Shown here piece after piece: positions 52,275-61,261 of a stretch of 64,000 nt of DNA. The notes under the pieces were generated by a model that saw only the letters and a list, made by a program, of their open reading frames with translations, made no database searches and was not told the DNA's origin. The translations under genes were made by a program, and so were the position numbers. Source of the stretch: SZUA-229 sp964531165 (GTDB taxonomy: Bacteria > Pseudomonadota > Gammaproteobacteria > SZUA-229); contig CAZHEA010000008.1 of NCBI GenBank assembly GCA_964531165.1, forward strand, positions 1 through 64,000, read 5' to 3'. Positions within the stretch are counted from its first letter, which is position 1. The number at the start of each line of letters is the position of its first letter.

Positions 52275-52277
52275 ATG

Positions 52278-52644
52278 TGGTGGAGACGGCGGGGATCGAA
52301 CCCGCGTCCGCAAGTACTCCGCCTTAGGCTCTACATGCTTAGTTTTAGCCTTTTAATTTAATCACTTAAACTCCGGCAATTCAGGATTTTAAGCAACGAG
52401 TCTGTTTAGAGTTTAATGTCCTGATCTCAGGCCGACCAGGTCACGATCTAGTATAAGATGACTCCCGTAATCCAACGCCTACTAGCAAGCACTGGCCGGA
52501 AGGCAATCTACTGGTGTTTAGGCAGCGATCGCGTAGTTGTTATCGTTAGCAACTATAATTTAGCAACTGTATTTACGAGGTAAGTGCTATCCTCGACATG
52601 CACCGTAAAGTTTTGTTACCCACGTCGAAACCAATGTCGTCCCC
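52278..52644 (-). ncRNA. ssrA: Transfer-messenger RNA (tmRNA)
   Basis: One-piece tmRNA of 367 bases on the minus strand. The 5' end (GGGGACGACATTGG) pairs with the 3' GTCTCC preceding an encoded ACCA, forming the tRNA-Ala-like acceptor stem. The T-arm GCGGGTTCGATCCCCGC is complete. The mRNA-like part (complement of 52518-52550) encodes the tag ANDNNYAIAA followed by TAA; E. coli has ANDENYALAA after the resume alanine. It rescues stalled ribosomes together with SmpB, encoded at 62.8 kb. ssrA 3' ends are common integration sites, and the decayed zone abuts this end. Confidence 0.97.
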
Positions 52645-53020
52645 AGTTCCATCCTTGGGTATACCTGTATATTGGGATATATTCAGGTATTTAAAGGGCG
52701 TACTTAGAACGATCTTAGTGCGCCTTTAAAATCAGCTGGTTAAGCCTGCGTAAATTGTAACAGAGTTGTTGTATTAATAGATAGGAGGCTGGTGTTATTC
52801 TCTGGTTATTTTCAGGTGTGATGGGTTTATCTTTTGTGCTGTCTTCGGTCTCAGTTATCTGGTTGTTGCGGGGTAGTTTTTTACATACAATTGTAATATT
52901 CCTTTTTCGGTATATATTTCAATTATTTTCATATATATTCCGTATTCGGTATATTAATATATACCTATTAAGGTATTTTGTGCTATCTTTATTCAAAGAT
53001 ATAACGAAAACGGTCTATAT
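52645..53020. other. 376-base gap ssrA/hipB, AT-rich
   Basis: Divergent promoters for ssrA and hipBA must lie here. The right half is very AT-rich and contains repeated GGTATAT half-sites (52909-52916, 52948-52954, and inverted copies). A 68-codon open frame within it (from 52818) is low-complexity and not believed to be a gene. Confidence 0.5.
52948..52976. promoter_or_regulatory. Candidate HipB operator array
   Basis: Two overlapping palindromes: GGTATAT-TAAT-ATATACC (52948-52965) and ATACC-TATTAA-GGTAT (52961-52976). They sit 45-75 bases before the hipB start, with another GGTATATA at 52909. Position and symmetry fit autoregulation by HipB, though the sequence differs from the E. coli operator. 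Confidence 0.55.
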
Positions 53021-53260
53021 ATGAGTGATGAAGTTAATGCCTTAATTGACGCCATTATTGTTGCCGGAAAACAGCAGGGCATGAATAAAGGTGAAATTGC
53101 AACGCGGGCGGGTATGCAAAATAATAAGTTCGGGCGAATTATTAATTCTGACCCCCGGCTTTCCACGTTGATTCGCCTGGGGCATGCAGTGGGATTGAAG
53201 CTGACATTTGTGGTGGAAGATGAGGATCTTAGCTCAATTATTAACCGGGAGGTCTTTTAG
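53021..53260 (+). CDS. hipB: HipB-like antitoxin, XRE-family helix-turn-helix
   Basis: 79-residue DNA-binding protein with a helix-turn-helix in KGEIATRAGMQNNKFGRII then a second part DPRLSTLIRLGHAVGLKL. It would dimerise, repress its own promoter and neutralise HipA. It is 2 bases upstream of hipA, the usual antitoxin-first order. No strong ribosome-binding site is visible. Confidence 0.85.
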   Translation: MSDEVNALIDAIIVAGKQQGMNKGEIATRAGMQNNKFGRIINSDPRLSTLIRLGHAVGLKLTFVVEDEDLSSIINREVF

Positions 53261-53262
53261 CG

Positions 53263-54645
53263 ATGGATAGAGAAGCGGTTATCTGGACTAGCATCGGCGA
53301 TGCACCAATGAAAATGGGGCGTTTAAATGTGACCGATGAAGAGTGCCGGTTTAATTATGATCCGGCCTATCTGGAAACAAATTTGCCTGGTATGGGCGTG
53401 TTGCACAATCCGGAGTTAATTGGTAGAAGCCCATTGGTGTGGAAAAGAACTGAATATTTTCCGGTGTTTCCCGAATTAAAATCGTTGATTCCACCGGATA
53501 ATGAACAGAATTTTCAGCGTAAACTCATTCTGGCCTATCTGGCTAAAATTGATATGACACCGGCCATTGGTTTTGAAACCGACTGGGAAATACTGATGGT
53601 TGCCGGTCATGGTGGCATCGGCCATAACGATGTGTTTAAAGACGATGAAACCGCCAGAAAATGGTATGACGATAATGAGCCTGCGCCATTTTATAAAATG
53701 GATGCGTCATTTGGCTTTTCGCTAAAAGAGTTTCTCACATGGATGGATAATGATGCAGACATGATTATCAATGCCATCGGCCCTACGCCCAGTGTTGGCG
53801 GTGCGGTGCCGAAGTTATTATTGTCGATTCCCAGCAGCGGCTGGGATTGTCGCATTGCGCTGCCCACTAAAAAATCTACCAATGATCGTACCGATGTGAT
53901 TTTAAAATTCGAACAAACCAATCAGTATCCGGGCATTATTGATCTGGAAGCACTTACGCTGGATATTCACAAAGCAGCCGGTTTTGAAGTGCCGCGCTAC
54001 TGGAAAACCAGCATCAATGGCATTAAAGCCATTGCCATTGAACGTTTTGATCGCAATGAGTTTAACAAGCCGGTGTTTATGGAAACCGTATTGTCGGTGA
54101 TGGCCAGTGGTGATAAAACCATTACTAATAACCACAGTTCGTCTTACGACCGTATTGCCGATGCGATAGATAAAATTACCGTGCCGTTTGTGCACGACCC
54201 GGTGAAAGCTAAAGAGTATGTTTTTCGACGTCTGATGCTGAGTTTTTTAACCGGTAATGGGGATTTACATTTGGAAAATATGTCGGTAATTGAGCGGGGC
54301 GGAGAGCGGTTTTTCTCCCCCGTGTATGACCCGACACCCATGAGAGCCTATAAAATTCACGATATGTTAAGCCCTATGCCGTTTGGTAATTATGGCGAAT
54401 ATGCAACCAATGAAGACGATATGGTCGGCTTCGATGAGGCGCTTTTACGCCTGCTGAAAAAGTATAATATTAGCAAAGCACGGGGGCGGGTGATTGTTGA
54501 GGAATCGTTGGAGGTGACAGAAGACTATCTGCAGCGGGTGAATGCATTGCCGAGCGTTACTGATGGCTCAAAGAAAATTTTACAGAATGCGGTTTTATTT
54601 GTGCGAAAAAAACTGCAGAAGTTTCTGACTACGCCTTCGTCTTAA
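53263..54645 (+). CDS. hipA: HipA-like serine/threonine kinase toxin
   Basis: 460 residues. In E. coli HipA phosphorylates glutamyl-tRNA synthetase and stops growth, giving persistence. Kinase features are all present: the autophosphorylation-type loop TPSVGGAVPK (Ser177), the ATP lysine in VILKFEQ (Lys215), the catalytic loop GNGDLHLENMS (Asp334, Asn339) and the metal aspartate in VYDPTPM (Asp356). The N-terminal subdomain matches HipA only loosely, so the target may differ. The gene looks intact and slightly larger than the E. coli protein (440). Confidence 0.9.
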   Translation: MDREAVIWTSIGDAPMKMGRLNVTDEECRFNYDPAYLETNLPGMGVLHNPELIGRSPLVWKRTEYFPVFPELKSLIPPDNEQNFQRKLILAYLAKIDMTPAIGFETDWEILMVAGHGGIGHNDVFKDDETARKWYDDNEPAPFYKMDASFGFSLKEFLTWMDNDADMIINAIGPTPSVGGAVPKLLLSIPSSGWDCRIALPTKKSTNDRTDVILKFEQTNQYPGIIDLEALTLDIHKAAGFEVPRYWKTSINGIKAIAIERFDRNEFNKPVFMETVLSVMASGDKTITNNHSSSYDRIADAIDKITVPFVHDPVKAKEYVFRRLMLSFLTGNGDLHLENMSVIERGGERFFSPVYDPTPMRAYKIHDMLSPMPFGNYGEYATNEDDMVGFDEALLRLLKKYNISKARGRVIVEESLEVTEDYLQRVNALPSVTDGSKKILQNAVLFVRKKLQKFLTTPSS

Positions 54646-55088
54646 CAGGTATATATATAAATTGTGGTTTTATATTGAAGCCGCTGCGGCAATAACGACA
54701 AAACAAACATCGTCATTCCAGCGAAGACTGGAATTCAGTGGCTTTAAAAAACACGAATACCTGTGCCTCTTTGTGGAAAATCATACTGGATTAGCGGTGG
54801 TAGGTATTTCCACGTAGAGCGTAGAAGGCTGTTAAAAGATTGCCACAGAGGCACAGAGGCACGGAGTGGGCTTTACTAAAATATATCATGCAGTCTGTTT
54901 TTGAGCTGGAGCCCAATAGAATTTGAATATTTCAGTGTTGTCGATTTTATTTGCGTGCTTTGCGTCTATTGGCGGACAAAATGCCTTTATTTAAATCTCA
55001 GTTTTCGCATGCATAAATACTGGTATTGCTTTAAAATTCACGCCTTAAATTGATTCTGCTTTTTACATTGTTCATTGAGGCTATAAAA
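54646..55088. other. Gap hipA/purL holding two dispersed-repeat fragments
   Basis: No gene. 54700-54745 is a CGTCATTCC-type repeat with a hairpin ATTCCAG/CTGGAAT (54715-54734), related to sequence at 61141-61190. 54763-54776 and 54843-54854 form an inverted pair GTGCCTCTTTGTGG / CCACAGAGGCAC, the second followed by a direct copy CAGAGGCAC. The purL promoter must lie in the last 150 bases. Confidence 0.55.
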
Positions 55089-58000
55089 TTGCAATATTTC
55101 CGTGGTTCCCCCGCGTTATCGACTTTTCGTGTTGAAAAGTTACTTTCCCAGCTTAAATCTAAAATCCCGACTATCACTAATTTACAGGCAGAGTATGTGC
55201 ATTTCGCGGATATTCAACCGAATTTAAGCGAAGATCAATTAGTAGTCTTAAATAAATTACTCACCTATGGCCCCGCATTTACCGCATCCGAACCCCAAGG
55301 GCAATTGTTTTTAGTGATTCCCCGCTTCGGCACTATCTCTCCCTGGGCTTCAAAAGCTACAGATATTGCCGAGCATTGCGGCCTGAATAATGTAAAGCGC
55401 TTAGAACGAGGCATTGCTTATTATATTGAAGCCGGCTCAACGTTAAGCGAAGCCGATACACAGTTTATTCAATCGCTGATTCACGATCGCATGATTGAAA
55501 TGGTGCTGGCTGATTTCGATTCAGCTGCCGCACTGTTTGAAAAAGCCGAGCCAACTGAAGGCTCTCATGTGGATATTATTGGTAATGGCCGTGAAGCGTT
55601 GATGGCGGCCAATAGTGAGCTGGGTCTGGCATTGTCTGCGGATGAAATTGATTATCTGGTGGATTATTTCACCTCAATTAATCGTAACCCCGGTGATGCA
55701 GAGCTGATGATGTTTGCGCAGGCCAATTCTGAGCATTGTCGCCACAAAATTTTTAATGCCGACTGGGTGATTGACGGTGAAAAGCAGGATATCTCCCTGT
55801 TCGGCATGATTCGCAATACCTACAATAAATCCCCGGAAAATATTCTCAGCGCCTATCACGATAATTCATCGGTGATTGAAGGTAACACCGCCGCACGCTT
55901 TTTTGCAGATGGCCCGCAGGGTGAATATAGCTGGCATCATGAATCAATGCCGATTTTAATGAAGGTGGAAACTCATAATCATCCCACCGCCATTTCACCC
56001 TTTCCGGGGGCGGCAACCGGTTCCGGTGGTGAAATTCGCGATGAGGGTGCAACCGGACGCGGTTCAAAACCCAAAGCCGGTTTATGCGGGTTCTCGGTTT
56101 CTAATTTACAAATTCCCGGTTTTTCGCAACCCTGGGAAACTGATAACGGCAAGCCCGACAGAATTGTTTCAGCATTAGATATTATGATGGAAGGCCCATT
56201 GGGGGCTGCCGCATTTAATAATGAATTTGGCCGCCCGAATATCAATGGTTATTTTCGCACATTCGAAGAAAAAACACCCGGCGTAGACGGTGATGAAATT
56301 CGCGGTTATCACAAACCGATTATGCTCGCTGGTGGTTTCGGCAATATGCGCAAAGAACATATCGACATGATTGATATGCCGGTGGGTACTCCTATTGTAT
56401 TACTTGGTGGGCCAGCGATGCTGATTGGTTTAGGTGGTGGTGCTGCATCGTCAATGGCATCTGGTGAAAGTGCAGAGAATTTAGATTTTGCTTCGGTGCA
56501 ACGTGGCAATCCTGAAATGGAGCGTCGTTGCCAGGAAGTCATAGATAGATGCTGGGCACAAAGTGATAACCCGATTATCTGGATTCACGATGTGGGTGCC
56601 GGCGGTATTTCCAATGCGCTGCCGGAGTTGGTGAACGATGGTGGTCGCGGTGCTGAGTTTGAAATACGTGAAGTGCATATCGATGAACCCGGCATGTCGC
56701 CAATGGAAATCTGGAGTAACGAATCACAGGAACGCTATGTTATTGCCGTTGCCGAAGATCGCCTCGAAGAATTCAAAGCCTACTGTGAACGTGAACGCTG
56801 CCCGTTTGCGGTATTAGGTTTAACGACCGAAGCAATGGATTTAAAAGTTCACGATAAACATTTTGATGATTATCCTGTGGACATGCCATTGGATGTGTTA
56901 CTCGGCAAGCCGCCGAAAATGACCCGCGATGTAAAGCATGAAAGTATTAAACACAAGGCTTTTGAAACTAAAGATATCGATTTAAAAGACGCGGTGAAGC
57001 GTGTTCTAAGTTTACCTTGCGTTGCTAATAAAACGTTTTTAATCAGCATTGGTGATCGTACTGTTACCGGCCAAATTTGTCGCGATCAAATGGTCGGCCC
57101 GTGGCAGGTGCCGGTATCTGATGTTGCCGTAACGACCACTTCATTTAATGTTCACAGTGGTGAAGCTATGGCGATGGGCGAGCGCACGCCAATTGCATTA
57201 TTAGACGGCGCTGCTTCTGGGCGTATGGCAGTGGGTGAGGCGATTACTAATATTGCTGCCAGTGCGATTAATAAAATCGGCGATATAAAACTTTCCGCAA
57301 ACTGGATGGCCCCTGCAGGGCATCCGGGTGAAGATGCAATTTTATACGACACGGTAAAGGCCGTGGGCATGGAACTGTGCCCCGAGTTAGGCATCGCGAT
57401 TCCGGTAGGCAAAGATTCCATGTCGATGAAAACGGTCTGGCAGCAGGACGGCGAAGAACGCGCGGTGACCGCGCCGCTTTCATTAGTGATAACGGCCTTT
57501 GCGCCGGTGACTGATGTGCGCAGCACGATGACACCGCAGTTACAAAATAAGCCGGGTACTTTGTTAGTGCTAATTGATTTAGGCGAAGGTAAAAACCGTT
57601 TAGGCGGTTCGGCGCTGGCGCAGGTTTATAAACAAATCGGTGACACCCCGGCTGATTTAGAAAAACCGCAATTGCTGAAAAACTTTTTCTCGGTGATGCA
57701 GGATTTAAACCATCAGGGTAAATTACTCGCTTATCACGACCGTTCAGACGGTGGATTATTTACAACATTATGTGAAATGGCATTTGCCGGGCATTGCGGA
57801 ATTAGCATTGATGTTGCGGGAATGTCCAAAGATAAAACGGCGGCGTTATTCAATGAAGAACTTGGTGCGGTTATTCAAATCGAAGCCAGCGATGTTGAGT
57901 TTATTATTAATGATTTAAAAGCCAATGGATTAGGTGATCACAGTTATGTGATTGGAACAACTAATCAAAAAGATAAGATTGAATTTTTTGATGATACTTC

Positions 58001-58964
58001 ATCGGTTTTTTCTGACACAAGAATTAGTTTACAACGAGTGTGGTCAGAAACCACTTATCAAATGCAAAGCCTGCGTGATAACCCGGAATGCGCACAGCAG
58101 GAGTTTGATTTAATTTTAGATGAAAAAGATCCGGGTATTTCACCGGCATTAACGTTTGATCTTAATGAAAATGTTTGCGCACCGTTTATTGCCAGTAATG
58201 TGCAACCGCGGATGGCGATTTTAAGAGAGCAGGGTGTTAACGGTCAGATTGAAATGGCTGCGGCTTTTGATCATGCAGGTTTTGAAAGTGTCGATGTGCA
58301 CATGAGTGACATTTTGTCCGGCCGGGTATCACTAAAAGATTTCAAAGGTTTAGTCGCCTGTGGTGGTTTCTCTTACGGCGATGTTCTAGGCGCAGGCGAA
58401 GGCTGGGCGAAAACGATTTTATTTAATTCACAGGCACGTGATGAATTCAGTGCGTTTTTTGAGCGTGATGATAGTTTTTCATTGGGTGTGTGTAATGGTT
58501 GCCAGATGATGGCGAACATAAAAGAGTTGATTCCCGGTGCAGAAAATTGGCCGCACTTTGTACGTAACTTATCGGAACAGTTTGAAGGGCGCTTTAGTAC
58601 CGTAGAAATTTTAGAATCACCTTCATTATTTTTAAACGGCATGGCAGGTTCAAAAATGCCGGTTGCTGTTGCTCATGGTGAGGGTCGTGCAGAATTTAAA
58701 CATGGTGCTGATGTAAGTGTGAGTCATCAGGCGATGCGCTTTGTAGATCATTATGGCAGTGCAACTGAAACTTATCCGTTAAATCCGAATGGATCGCAGG
58801 ATGGTTTAACCGGCTTTACTACCGATGATGGCCGGGTAACGATTATGATGCCGCATCCGGAGCGGGTGTTTAGAAGTGTGCAGCATTCGTGGCACCCGGA
58901 TGACTGGGATGAAGATAGCCCGTGGATGCGGATGTTTAGAAATGCGCGGGTTTGGGTTGGTTAA
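55089..58964 (+). CDS. purL: Phosphoribosylformylglycinamidine synthase (single chain)
   Basis: Large PurL: converts FGAR plus glutamine and ATP to FGAM in purine synthesis. It is 1291 residues from TTG at 55089 (E. coli 1295); GAGG lies 8 bases upstream and the product starts like other PurL proteins with QYFRGSPALS. Order: PurS-like N-terminus, FGAM synthetase halves (METHNHPTAISPFPGAATG, here VETHNHPTAISPFPGAATG; VGKDSMSM), and the C-terminal glutaminase with nucleophile in GVCNGCQMM and the triad His/Glu in MMPHPERVFR. A longer start at 55050 is not supported. Confidence 0.96.
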   Translation: MQYFRGSPALSTFRVEKLLSQLKSKIPTITNLQAEYVHFADIQPNLSEDQLVVLNKLLTYGPAFTASEPQGQLFLVIPRFGTISPWASKATDIAEHCGLNNVKRLERGIAYYIEAGSTLSEADTQFIQSLIHDRMIEMVLADFDSAAALFEKAEPTEGSHVDIIGNGREALMAANSELGLALSADEIDYLVDYFTSINRNPGDAELMMFAQANSEHCRHKIFNADWVIDGEKQDISLFGMIRNTYNKSPENILSAYHDNSSVIEGNTAARFFADGPQGEYSWHHESMPILMKVETHNHPTAISPFPGAATGSGGEIRDEGATGRGSKPKAGLCGFSVSNLQIPGFSQPWETDNGKPDRIVSALDIMMEGPLGAAAFNNEFGRPNINGYFRTFEEKTPGVDGDEIRGYHKPIMLAGGFGNMRKEHIDMIDMPVGTPIVLLGGPAMLIGLGGGAASSMASGESAENLDFASVQRGNPEMERRCQEVIDRCWAQSDNPIIWIHDVGAGGISNALPELVNDGGRGAEFEIREVHIDEPGMSPMEIWSNESQERYVIAVAEDRLEEFKAYCERERCPFAVLGLTTEAMDLKVHDKHFDDYPVDMPLDVLLGKPPKMTRDVKHESIKHKAFETKDIDLKDAVKRVLSLPCVANKTFLISIGDRTVTGQICRDQMVGPWQVPVSDVAVTTTSFNVHSGEAMAMGERTPIALLDGAASGRMAVGEAITNIAASAINKIGDIKLSANWMAPAGHPGEDAILYDTVKAVGMELCPELGIAIPVGKDSMSMKTVWQQDGEERAVTAPLSLVITAFAPVTDVRSTMTPQLQNKPGTLLVLIDLGEGKNRLGGSALAQVYKQIGDTPADLEKPQLLKNFFSVMQDLNHQGKLLAYHDRSDGGLFTTLCEMAFAGHCGISIDVAGMSKDKTAALFNEELGAVIQIEASDVEFIINDLKANGLGDHSYVIGTTNQKDKIEFFDDTSSVFSDTRISLQRVWSETTYQMQSLRDNPECAQQEFDLILDEKDPGISPALTFDLNENVCAPFIASNVQPRMAILREQGVNGQIEMAAAFDHAGFESVDVHMSDILSGRVSLKDFKGLVACGGFSYGDVLGAGEGWAKTILFNSQARDEFSAFFERDDSFSLGVCNGCQMMANIKELIPGAENWPHFVRNLSEQFEGRFSTVEILESPSLFLNGMAGSKMPVAVAHGEGRAEFKHGADVSVSHQAMRFVDHYGSATETYPLNPNGSQDGLTGFTTDDGRVTIMMPHPERVFRSVQHSWHPDDWDEDSPWMRMFRNARVWVG

Positions 58965-59008
58965 AACTAATATTAATAAATTGAGAGATAAAACAAAAGT
59001 CAAAAGCC

Positions 59009-59126
59009 TTTACCGCAAATGAACGCTAAAAAATGCAAATAAAAACAAAAGCGTTACCTGGTGTGTAGTTCGCTGCAAGCGAACAGACATAAATAAAATT
59101 GCATGTTTGCGTTCATTTGCGGTAAA
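59009..59126. repeat. Palindromic element copy B (purL-epimerase)
   Basis: 118 bp with perfect 18-bp inverted ends (59009-59026 and 59109-59126), including ACCGCAAATGAACGC and its complement. The interior aligns with element A at 32338-32448 (shared GCAAATAAAA and AGCGTTA segments, a GTGTA and a CGC..GCG core). A non-autonomous mobile or hairpin element. Confidence 0.88.
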
Positions 59127-59156
59127 AATTTTTGATCTTAATAAGAAGGAATATAA

Positions 59157-60077
59157 ATGCAAAAAGTATTAATCGTAGGCGGAGCCGGATTCATCGGCTC
59201 TCACACAGCAGACCTTTTAATGGAAAAAGGTATTAAGGTTCGCATACTGGATAATTTAAGTTCAGGTCATCGGAGTAATCTGCCTGCAGAGCATCCATTA
59301 ATGGAATTTGTCGAAGGCGATATTCGCGATGCTGGTACGGTAAAAGAAGTGATGAAAGATGTCACTCATGTAGTGCATTTGGCTGCGCAGGTTTCGGTTG
59401 TTGCATCCCTTGAAGATCCGGAGTTTTCGGCACAGCAAAATATTATCGGTTATTTAAATGTGTTAGACGCAGCAAAAAATGTTGGCGTTAAAAAAATGGT
59501 GTATGCATCATCAGCTGCCATTTATGGTGAGCCACATGTATTGCCTTTAACTGAAGATGTGCCAATGAAGCAGTTGTCACCTTACGGTTTGGAGAAAAAG
59601 TTTAACGAAGACTACGCCGATTTATATTATCGTTTATATGATTTTAACTCTGTGGGTATGCGCTTCTTTAATGTGTATGGTCCGCGACAGGATCCAAAAT
59701 CTCCTTATGCCGGTGTGATTGCATTGTTTATGGATCGGATAAAAGATCAGCTTGCATTTGTGGTAAATGGCGATGGTTTGCATACCCGTGATTTTATTTA
59801 TGTACGTGATGTGGCCAGAACCAATGTGGCGGCTTTAGAATTAAGTTATCACGGTGCGGTGAATGTGGCGACGGGGAAGAAAACGTCATTACTCGACTTA
59901 ATTAATGTGTTGTCTGAAGTGGCGGGTAATAAGGCTGATTTCACCCATGGTGAACCACGTGAAGGTGATATTGTTCACTCGTTGGCTGATCCGTCAAGAA
60001 TGAATAATGAATTAAAAGTGGTTGCGGAAACGGAATTAAAAGAAGGGTTGGCTAAATTGTTGAAGTCAGTCTCTTAA
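59157..60077 (+). CDS. NAD-dependent sugar-nucleotide epimerase/dehydratase
   Basis: 306-residue extended short-chain dehydrogenase, most like UDP-glucose/UDP-GlcNAc 4-epimerases. The NAD-binding loop is GGAGFIGSHTADLL, catalytic Ser is in YASSAAIYGEP and Tyr/Lys in YGLEKKF. GMRFFNVYGPRQDPKSPYAG and DFIYVRDVARTN are typical of the family. It probably makes a nucleotide sugar for surface polysaccharide; the exact substrate cannot be read from sequence. It ends at a strong bidirectional terminator shared with the convergent VPLPA-CTERM gene. No other polysaccharide gene is adjacent. Confidence 0.88.
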   Translation: MQKVLIVGGAGFIGSHTADLLMEKGIKVRILDNLSSGHRSNLPAEHPLMEFVEGDIRDAGTVKEVMKDVTHVVHLAAQVSVVASLEDPEFSAQQNIIGYLNVLDAAKNVGVKKMVYASSAAIYGEPHVLPLTEDVPMKQLSPYGLEKKFNEDYADLYYRLYDFNSVGMRFFNVYGPRQDPKSPYAGVIALFMDRIKDQLAFVVNGDGLHTRDFIYVRDVARTNVAALELSYHGAVNVATGKKTSLLDLINVLSEVAGNKADFTHGEPREGDIVHSLADPSRMNNELKVVAETELKEGLAKLLKSVS

Positions 60078-60103
60078 AATGATGTTGTCTGATTTTTCAT
60101 AAC

Positions 60104-60139
60104 AAATAAAAACGGCTCCCGCAGGAGCCGTTTTTATTT
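60104..60139. terminator. Bidirectional terminator
   Basis: A perfect 16-bp stem (60104-60119 and 60124-60139) with loop CGCA; A-run on one side, T-run on the other. It serves both the epimerase gene and the convergent VPLPA-CTERM gene. Confidence 0.93.
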
Positions 60140-60151
60140 GGCATTGTTTTT

Positions 60152-60658
60152 TTATGCTTTTTTGCGGCGAGCAATACCTGCCAGACCAATAAGGCCTGAG
60201 CCTAATAGCCATACTGCAGCTGGTACCGGTACCGGAGCAATTCGAACATCGACTTCGGTTATGCTATTACCCGTACTAAAGATAACGGTATAAGCATTTG
60301 CACCTAGTGAGACAATGCTGGATTCTGCCATCCAGTTGTTTCCACCGTCAGTACTAAGGCCAAGAATAAAGCTGCTGTTGTTAGTTAAGAGCAGGGTGTT
60401 GGCTGTAGTTGTATTAGTTGCAATATAATTACTTGAGCCATTTGGACCCGCGAAACCAACAATATCACCGATGCTTACGCCAAGTGATAATCCTGTATAA
60501 GACTGGTCGCTATCATCAAAAATAGCTAGCTGTGCACCATTAAGGTCGCCAAGTAAAAAATTTACATCGCCGTCTGTGGGTATGAAAATAGTTGCTGCAT
60601 TTGCCTGGCTTGCTACCAATAGTGCGCAAACGCCAATTATCTTGTTTAAAAACTTCAT
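60152..60658 (-). CDS. VPLPA-CTERM sorting-domain surface protein
   Basis: 168 residues: signal peptide (cleaved near ANAA, residue 22), a serine/threonine/asparagine-rich extracellular domain, and a C-terminal sorting signal VPVPAAVWLLGSGLIGLAGI then ARRKK. That tripartite tail (VPxPA motif, membrane helix, basic end) is the substrate signal of exosortase systems, which process proteins at the cell envelope together with exopolysaccharide genes. No exosortase is in the window, so it acts in trans. A sigma-54-type promoter lies 62 bases upstream. The body of the protein is of unknown function. Confidence 0.9.
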   Translation of the reverse strand: MKFLNKIIGVCALLVASQANAATIFIPTDGDVNFLLGDLNGAQLAIFDDSDQSYTGLSLGVSIGDIVGFAGPNGSSNYIATNTTTANTLLLTNNSSFILGLSTDGGNNWMAESSIVSLGANAYTVIFSTGNSITEVDVRIAPVPVPAAVWLLGSGLIGLAGIARRKKA

Positions 60659-60719
60659 TTTTGTAATTCATCCATTATGGTTGTCATTTTAGTATAATTT
60701 ATCCTAAAAAATATATAAA

Positions 60720-60734
60720 GCAAGAAATGAGCCA
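60720..60734 (-). promoter_or_regulatory. Sigma-54 type promoter for VPLPA-CTERM gene
   Basis: On the minus strand the sequence TGGCTCATTTCTTGC matches the -24/-12 consensus: GG and GC separated by exactly 10 bases. It is 62-76 bases before the ATG, giving a leader of about 50 bases with GGATGA as ribosome-binding site. Exosortase-target genes are known in other proteobacteria to use RpoN with PrsR-type activators. Confidence 0.65.
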
Positions 60735-61261
60735 TTAGTATAATGTTTATGTATTACAACAGGTTGGATCGATTCGAAAGTCTGTTTGTTATTCAACTGT
60801 AAATAATTCCTTAATTTTCTCATTTTAAAAGCCAGCTTATAAATATTTATTTAAAATGAGTCAGTTTTAAACAGGAAAGCTGTGGTGTGTTGGCGTATTG
60901 AGAGAGCAGGCCAAAAATCAAAGTGTAAATAATGGCGACACGGGATATTCAGGTTAATGTATCAGACCGACTTTTTTGATTTAAAGTTTTGGTATCAGCC
61001 GTGTATTTCTTTTTATGTATAACGATATTTCAGAAATTTAGAGAGTTAAAAGTCGTTTTTATCAAAGTTTCGTGCGCGTAAAAGTCTACGCTCTTCGAAC
61101 GTGGTTTTGACCTCACTCTATTAAGGCTGCTAAAAAAATCAAAACAAACTTCGTCATTCCTGAATGTTTGTGTCGGGGATCCAGTGGCTTATGTAGTGAA
61201 AAAAGCGCTAGATTATAGCCCGTATTTATGTGTGCTCCCTTTAGGGCTATACATAGCATGT
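60735..61261. other. 527-base gap with one dispersed-repeat fragment
   Basis: No gene seen. 61141-61190 shares 19 of 20 bases with 54700-54719 (AAACAAAC-TCGTCATTCC) and then CCAGTGGCTT. The rest is AT-rich; activator sites for the sigma-54 promoter may be here but I cannot identify them. Confidence 0.5.

Noticed and set aside
52818..53024. 68-codon open frame upstream of hipB
   Set aside because: Low-complexity Phe/Ile/Tyr/Leu translation from an AT-rich promoter region that overlaps the operators and hipB start.
53902..54195. Long antisense open frame inside hipA
   Set aside because: Antisense shadow; the HipA frame has all catalytic motifs.
55050..55088. Longer purL start at TTG 55050
   Set aside because: The extra 13 residues are hydrophobic and not found in PurL; TTG 55089 has a better ribosome-binding site and gives the family length.
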